Assembly: GCA_033239125.1 (NCBI GenBank)
Contig: BSWB01000004.1
Coordinates: 63,239,501 to 63,303,500, forward strand
Length of the DNA: 64,000 nt
From: Fagopyrum homotropicum
Lineage: Eukaryota; Streptophyta; Magnoliopsida; Caryophyllales; Polygonaceae
Reading direction: 5' to 3'
Below are positions 58,596 to 64,000 of this stretch, one piece after another; position 1 is the stretch's first letter; each line of letters opens with the position of its first letter. Position numbers and translations under genes: made by a program. The notes beneath the pieces were generated by a model. The model had not been told where the DNA came from. It made no database searches and saw only the letters and a list, made by a program, of their open reading frames with translations.

Positions 58596-61500
58596 ATGTG
58601 CAGGTCTAGGAACAACAAGGACCTCTTACCTCTTGATCAAGAACTTGAGAAGACTTTGAGGAAAAAGCTCAAAGAAAGAAAGATGGCTGAAGAAAAGGAG
58701 CGGGATTATTAAACAGAGTTAGCGGAATCCGAAGCTCAACTTAGATGGAGCGAGAAGACTCGCAAGGAAGAATCGGACCGTCATCAATCGAAAATTGATG
58801 AGCTATCGGATATGATATTTCAAATGAGGCTGGAATTAAGCGACCTCAAGAAGAAGGAGAGGAGGAAACTGACAAGATCGGTTAGAGCCAACTCATCCGA
58901 TGAGGATAGCGACTCCTCCGTGCCATCCCTTGAAGACCTTAACCCGACGGTCAACATGAATCAATGTAATCCAAGACAAAGACCGGCTGCCAACTATCGT
59001 GTTCCAGCTGGGGATGCGAGAGCTGCTCGTGTAGATGGAGAGCCAAGAACTCTTGGCCAAAGGATGGATCCAATTCAGCAACCACGCCGTTTAGGTGTGA
59101 ACTTTGATGCTAATGATATGCAAGGGTTTAGCTTCAACCCACAAGTTATTACCATCGTTCGCCAAAATCAGTTTGGAGGAACGAGTGTTGAATCTCCACA
59201 TGCAACATTTACAAAATTTCGAGATCATGATGGAGACAATAAAGCCAAAAGAATGCAACCACTAACAACTACAAGATCAAGCCATTCTTCTTCTCTTTGA
59301 AAGGGAAAGCTTTATCTTGGTATCAAGCTCTTCCAAATGGAAGACTTAACACATGGGAGGATCTCTCTTCGGAATTCCTCACCAAATTCTTTCTGCCATC
59401 CAAGACGGCGGAGTTGAGAGGTAAGATTAATGCATTTTCTATGAGATCTAACGAAAGTTTGTTTCAATCTTGGGAAAGATTTCAGGACTTACTATTGGAT
59501 TGCCTACACCATGGCATTTCAAAACTGGGTTTATTGGAGATATACTATAAGGGGCTGGATGTAGAAACACAATTCAAGCTCCAATCCCTTTCATGTGGCA
59601 CATTCATGGACATGAGGGAAGATGACGATTGGGACTTCATTGAGAAGCAAGCCCGAGTCATTGAGAAGTATTCTCACCGGAAAGTAGAAGCAAATCATGT
59701 GGAGCAAGGAGCAAAGCTATCACAAGCTGCTCAAACTCAAATCTTTTCTCTTAATACCGAGATTAAAGAGTTGAAGGAAGCCATTAAAACCAACTTTCCA
59801 AAGCAAAAGGGGCAAGACGTGGGTTATTTGGGAAACAACAATAACCACAATGGGAATGAGAATACAAACCGCAACAACCGGAACAATTGGAATAACAACA
59901 ACAACAACAACCGGCATAACAGTTGGAACAACAATAGGGGTTCAAACAACAATAATTGGCGGTCCAACCAACAACACAATTCTAGAAATTCTTATCCCAA
60001 TTCAGGAAATTCACTAACTCTACCTTCTTCTTCTTCCATTTCTTTGAAAAGTCAGGAACAAGCATCTAATAGCGGAAGCACTTCGGGGAAAGAGAAGTCC
60101 GATCCCATGTTGGAAACAATCTTGGGAAAGCTTCAAAGATTGGAGAGTCACATCATTAAGGTCGATGATCACATCACTAAGGTTGATAAAGCCCTAAAGG
60201 TTTTAGAAAACCAAATGTTTAGCCATGCTGAGGAAGTTTCTAGGAATTAAGGAAAACTTCCAGGAAAGACGGAGGATAACCCAAAAGGAAGGGTGATGGC
60301 TATCACAACTAGGAGCGGAGCAACAACCACCGACCCGCAACCTAAGTTTGTAGAAGTTCCCGTCGAGAAGGAGAAAGAGAAGGGGAAGGAGAAGGAAGAC
60401 ATCTACGTTCCTCCTCCAGCTTTCAAACCTCCCCTACCATTCCCGCAATCTAGAGCAAGAGCGCGTCTAGACAAGCAATTCGGTAAGTTTATCGAACTCA
60501 TGAGCAAACTGCATATTAATATACCCTTCATTGATGCAATTGTAGGTATGCCTGCTTATGGAAAGTTCTTAAAGGAGATCCTCTCTAACAAAAGGAAATT
60601 AGAGGATTTTGGCGAGGTCAAGATGAGTTCGGATTCATCGGATCTCATCAAGACAATGAAGGAAAAGATGCCCCCAAAGCTGAAGGATCCGGGGTCATTT
60701 TGTATTCCCATAGGAGTGGGAGATGTCACATATGATGCATTATGTGATTTAGGGGCAAGCGTGAGTATCATTCCGCTTGCCTTATGCAGGAAGATCGGTT
60801 TAGGCGAACCTAAACCGGTGAAGATGATGTTATACATGGCGGATCGATCCATAACTCGTCCCGTCGGCATAGTTGAAGACGTCCCGGTCAAGCTTGGTAA
60901 GTTCTATGTTCCTATAGATTTTTTTGTGCTTGACATTCCTGCAGATAGTCCGGTCCCGATCATACTCGGAAGACCGTTTCTTGCAACATCCGGTTGTATA
61001 GTTGATTGCAAGAATGCTAGACTCGCCTTCGACATAGGAGAAGAAAAGGTAGAGTTCGTTCTCTCCACTTTGGTGAAGGAACCAGCTTTCGATGAAGACA
61101 TATTCAACATCCATGACGAAGAGCTATCTAGAGAGGGGGTAAGTTCGATTCTCTTCAAAGATCCCTTGCAAAAGGTTATCTCCATGAGCATTATGGATAT
61201 AGGGGAAGAAGAGGAATGCAATGAGGAAATTGAAGCTTTAGAGAAGCAAAAAGAAGTGTATAAAGAAGAATTTGAGAAACTATACGATGGGTTAGAGAAC
61301 GTAAGAAATCACGGTCAGTCGTGCTATTCCACGGCCGTGGAATCTACCAACATGACCGTAATTAGCTATTCAGAGGACTCTAGTAAGTTACACGGACAAA
61401 ACCACGGCCGTGGAACAAACAGAGGCACCGTAATTGATTTCCACGCCCAAAACCACGGCCGTGGAGGAAACAGGGGAGCCGTAATTCTAGGTGAATCTGA

Positions 61501-64000
61501 AGACAATTGTGTTCTTTCCACCACCTCTTTTGATTCTTCTCCAACATCTTCTACATCCTTAGACACTTCTAAGGAAACATTGGATACTCCTAAAGAGCCA
61601 TTAGAGACTCCCATAGTGATGGAATTGAAGCCACTTCCTGCACATCTAAGGTACGCATTTCTAGGACCTAATTCTACCTTTCCGGTAATTGTTAGTTCCG
61701 ATTTGAGTATAGATGAACATAGTAAGCTTATGGTTGTTCTTAAGAAATATAGGAAAGCCTTAGGGTATACTATAGAGGATCTAGTAGGAATCAAACCTTC
61801 ACTATGCATGCATAAGATCCTAATGGAAGAAGACTTTAGAACTTCGCGACAACCTCAAAGGCGGTTAAATCCGACCATGAAGGAGGTTGTCAAGAAAGAA
61901 ATTCTTAAACTACTTGATGTAGGTATCATCTATCCTATCTCCGATATCAAATGGGTGAGTCCCGTACAGGTATTTCCAAAGAAAGGAGGGATGACGGTCA
62001 TTACCAACAAGAACAATGAACTCATTCATACACGAACCGTTACAGGATGGAGGATGTGCATAGACTACCGCAAGCTAAACAACGCAACGAGGAAGGATCA
62101 CTTCCCACTACCCTTCATCGACCAAATGCTTGAGAGGTTAGCACAACACTCACATTTTTGCTATCTTGACGGTTATAGTGGTTTCTTTCAGATCCCGATA
62201 CATCCCGACGATCAAGAGAAGACCACATTCACGTGCCCGTGGGGAACGTTTGCTTATAGGAGAATGCCGTTTGGGCTTTGCAACGCCCCAGCCACCTTTC
62301 AAAGGTGCATGATGGCTATCTTCTCGGAGTATATAGAGGAAATCATGGAGGTTTTTATGGATGATTTTTCTATTTATGGTTCCTCTTTCGATAACTGTCT
62401 TTCTAACCTTGCTCTTGTGCTACAAAGGTGTGAAGACACTAACCTAGTTCTTAATTGGGAGAAGTGTCAATTTATGGTGAAAGAAGGCATTGTATTAGGA
62501 CACTTAATTTCTAGTAGAGGGATTGAAGTGGATAAGGCTAAGATAGAGACCATAGAAAAGCTTCCTCTCCCAACTTCGGTGAAAGGCATAAGAAGTTTTC
62601 TAGGACATGCTGGATTTTATAGACGTTTTATAAAGGATTTCTCTAAGATATCAAAACCGCTTACTAATTTATTGATGAAGGATGCAGTTTTTGATTTCTC
62701 GCAGGAATGCTTAGATGCGTTTAATATGATTCGGGAAGCTCTAATCTCAACCCCGATTATTCAACCTCCGGATTGGAATCTTCCATTTGAGGTTATGTGT
62801 AACGCAAGTGACGTAGCTATAGGAGCTATGCTTGGGCAAAGAAAGGAAGGACGAACCCACGCTATCTACTACGATACCAAGACGCTAGATGAAGCGCAGC
62901 TCAACTACGCCACTATCGAGAAGGAATTTTTAGCAATTGTGTATGCATTTGAAAAGTTTCGCTCTTATATTGTCGGTGCTAAGGTGATTGTGTACACGGA
63001 TCATGCTACGATCCGGTATTTGCTTGCAAAGAAAGATGCGAAACCAAGGCTAATTAGATGGATTCTTCTCCTACAAGAATTCGATCTAGAGATCCGTGAC
63101 AAGAAGGGTTCGGAAAATTCTGTCGCGGATCATTTGAATCGTCTACCACATCTAGAGGACGACAATCTACCTATAGATGACTCCTTTCCGGACGAGCATT
63201 TACATATCATAGAGGAGTGCATCGACGTGATCACCAAAGGTAACGAACCATGGTTTGCTGATTTTGTTAACTATTTGGTTTGCCAGGAATTACCACCCGG
63301 ATTATCCTACGCACAAAGAAAGAAGTTCTTTAAGGATGTCCGGGAATACTTTTGGAATGAACCTCTCCTCTTTAAGAGAGGTCCTGATGGCATCATTCGA
63401 TGATGTGTGCCGGAAGATGAGATGTAAAGTGTCATCCGTCATTGTCATTCACTACCTTGTGGAGGACACGCTAGTTCGAACAAGACTAGCGCTAAGGTAT
63501 TGCAATCTGGATTCTTTTGGCCTACTTTATTTAAAGATGTGCAAACCTTTTTTCCTGCTGCGATGCTTGCCAAAGAACAGGGAACATATCTAGGAGAAAC
63601 GAGATGCCTCTTAACAACATTCAAGAGGTGGAGATCTTTGACGTTTGGGGAGTAGACTTCATGGGACCTTTCCCATCATCTTGTGGAAACCAATACATAC
63701 TTTTAGTCGTAGATTATGTTTCGAGATGGGTTGAAGTAATTGCCTCTCCCACTAATGATGATATGGTTGTGGTTAAGTTCTTTAACAAGACCATTTTCCC
63801 ACGATTTGGGACACCACGGACTATCATTAGTGATGGAGGCTCTCACTTTATTGCCCGACGATTCGAAGCTCTATTAGCTAAGTATGGGGTGACTCACAAG
63901 ATCGCCACCCCTTATCATCCACAAACTAGTGGACAAGTGGAGATCTCGAACCGGGAGATTAAAGGGATCCTAGAGAAGATGGTTTCAAGGACAAGGAAGG
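58596..64000 (+). pseudogene. A' gag-pol, several breaks, 3' end outside window
   Basis: ATG at 58596 (MCRSRNNKD). Compared with family A: TAA 58710-58712 (CAA), one inserted base near 59202 and another near 59251, TAA 60248-60250 (CAA), TGA 63401-63403 (CGA), TAA 63425-63427 (CAA), and a one-base loss near 63555 in the integrase finger region. Asn-rich gag tail without CCHC; protease, RT (FMDD) and RNase H are open from 60293 to 63403; the integrase catalytic region is present up to the window end. The RNase H motif reads CNASD instead of CDASD, so a catalytic Asp is lost. The PR-RT linker carries three translated palindromes (about 61305-61490). Confidence 0.9.
61305..61490 (+). repeat. Palindrome modules in A' PR-RT linker
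   Basis: CCACGGCCGTGG three times (about 61329, 61402 and 61455) with half-sites such as ACCGTAATT after each; read as repeated NHGRG peptides. Confidence 0.85.

Larger units (their letters stand above)
56784..64000 (+). mobile_element. Family A-related element A', cut by the window end
   Basis: LTR, tRNA-Asp primer site and gag-pol up to integrase. Clearly related to family A, with the same palindrome, but diverged and with more breaks, so an older copy or sister subfamily. The 3' part lies beyond the window. Confidence 0.9.

Overview
The window is plant nuclear heterochromatin made almost entirely of nested, tandem and rearranged LTR retrotransposons of the Ty3/gypsy Athila type. This rests on three things: LTRs of about 1.7-2.0 kb with TG...CA ends, a primer-binding site complementary to the 3' end of plant tRNA-Asp, and one long gag-PR-RT-RH-INT frame followed by a post-pol ORF of the ATHILA ORF-1 type. 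The setting suggests a eudicot pericentromere or other repeat-dense region; the species cannot be told. I see no host gene. Only 56463-56783 is not clearly part of an element.

Layout. 1-14466 (+): two family A elements sharing an LTR (tail of A0, LTR 1342-3111, internal region, LTR 12697-14466), inserted in the LTR of a family B element. 14467-23304 (-): family B copy B-L, whose post-pol ORF holds a solo LTR (17831-19800, TSD AATCC). 23303-28130 (+): family B copy B1, fused head-to-head to B-L and so forming a large inverted repeat. 28128-46722 (+): family B copy B2, interrupted by a complete family C element on the minus strand (31553-42925, TSD CCGTA). 44969-56462 (+): family B copy B3, sharing its left LTR with B2. 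56463-56783: unclassified flank. 56784-64000 (+): A', a more decayed relative of family A, cut by the window end.

How the parts fit. A, A' and C carry (broken) frames for gag, protease, reverse transcriptase, RNase H and integrase. All family B copies share one deletion that removes integrase, so family B probably moved using proteins supplied in trans. The post-pol ORF is present in A and B, but C has only a 111-codon ORF in its place. Nearly every stop inside these frames is a CAA, CAG or CGA codon turned into a stop by C-to-T, as expected of methylated, silenced elements.

The most striking signal is non-coding. Each family carries its own palindrome (A CCACGGCCGTGG, B CACCTCGGTCGAGGTG, C AAATCGGCCGATTT) built on the same core, CGGCCG or CGRYCG. 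It is placed as half-site, full palindrome, half-site, often with the spacer TGAAGAACA. The modules recur at matching places in all families: LTR upstream of TATA, LTR leader, PR-RT linker and post-pol spacer. Two RNA hairpins, one just after pol and one just before the polypurine tract, keep their stems by compensatory changes between families.
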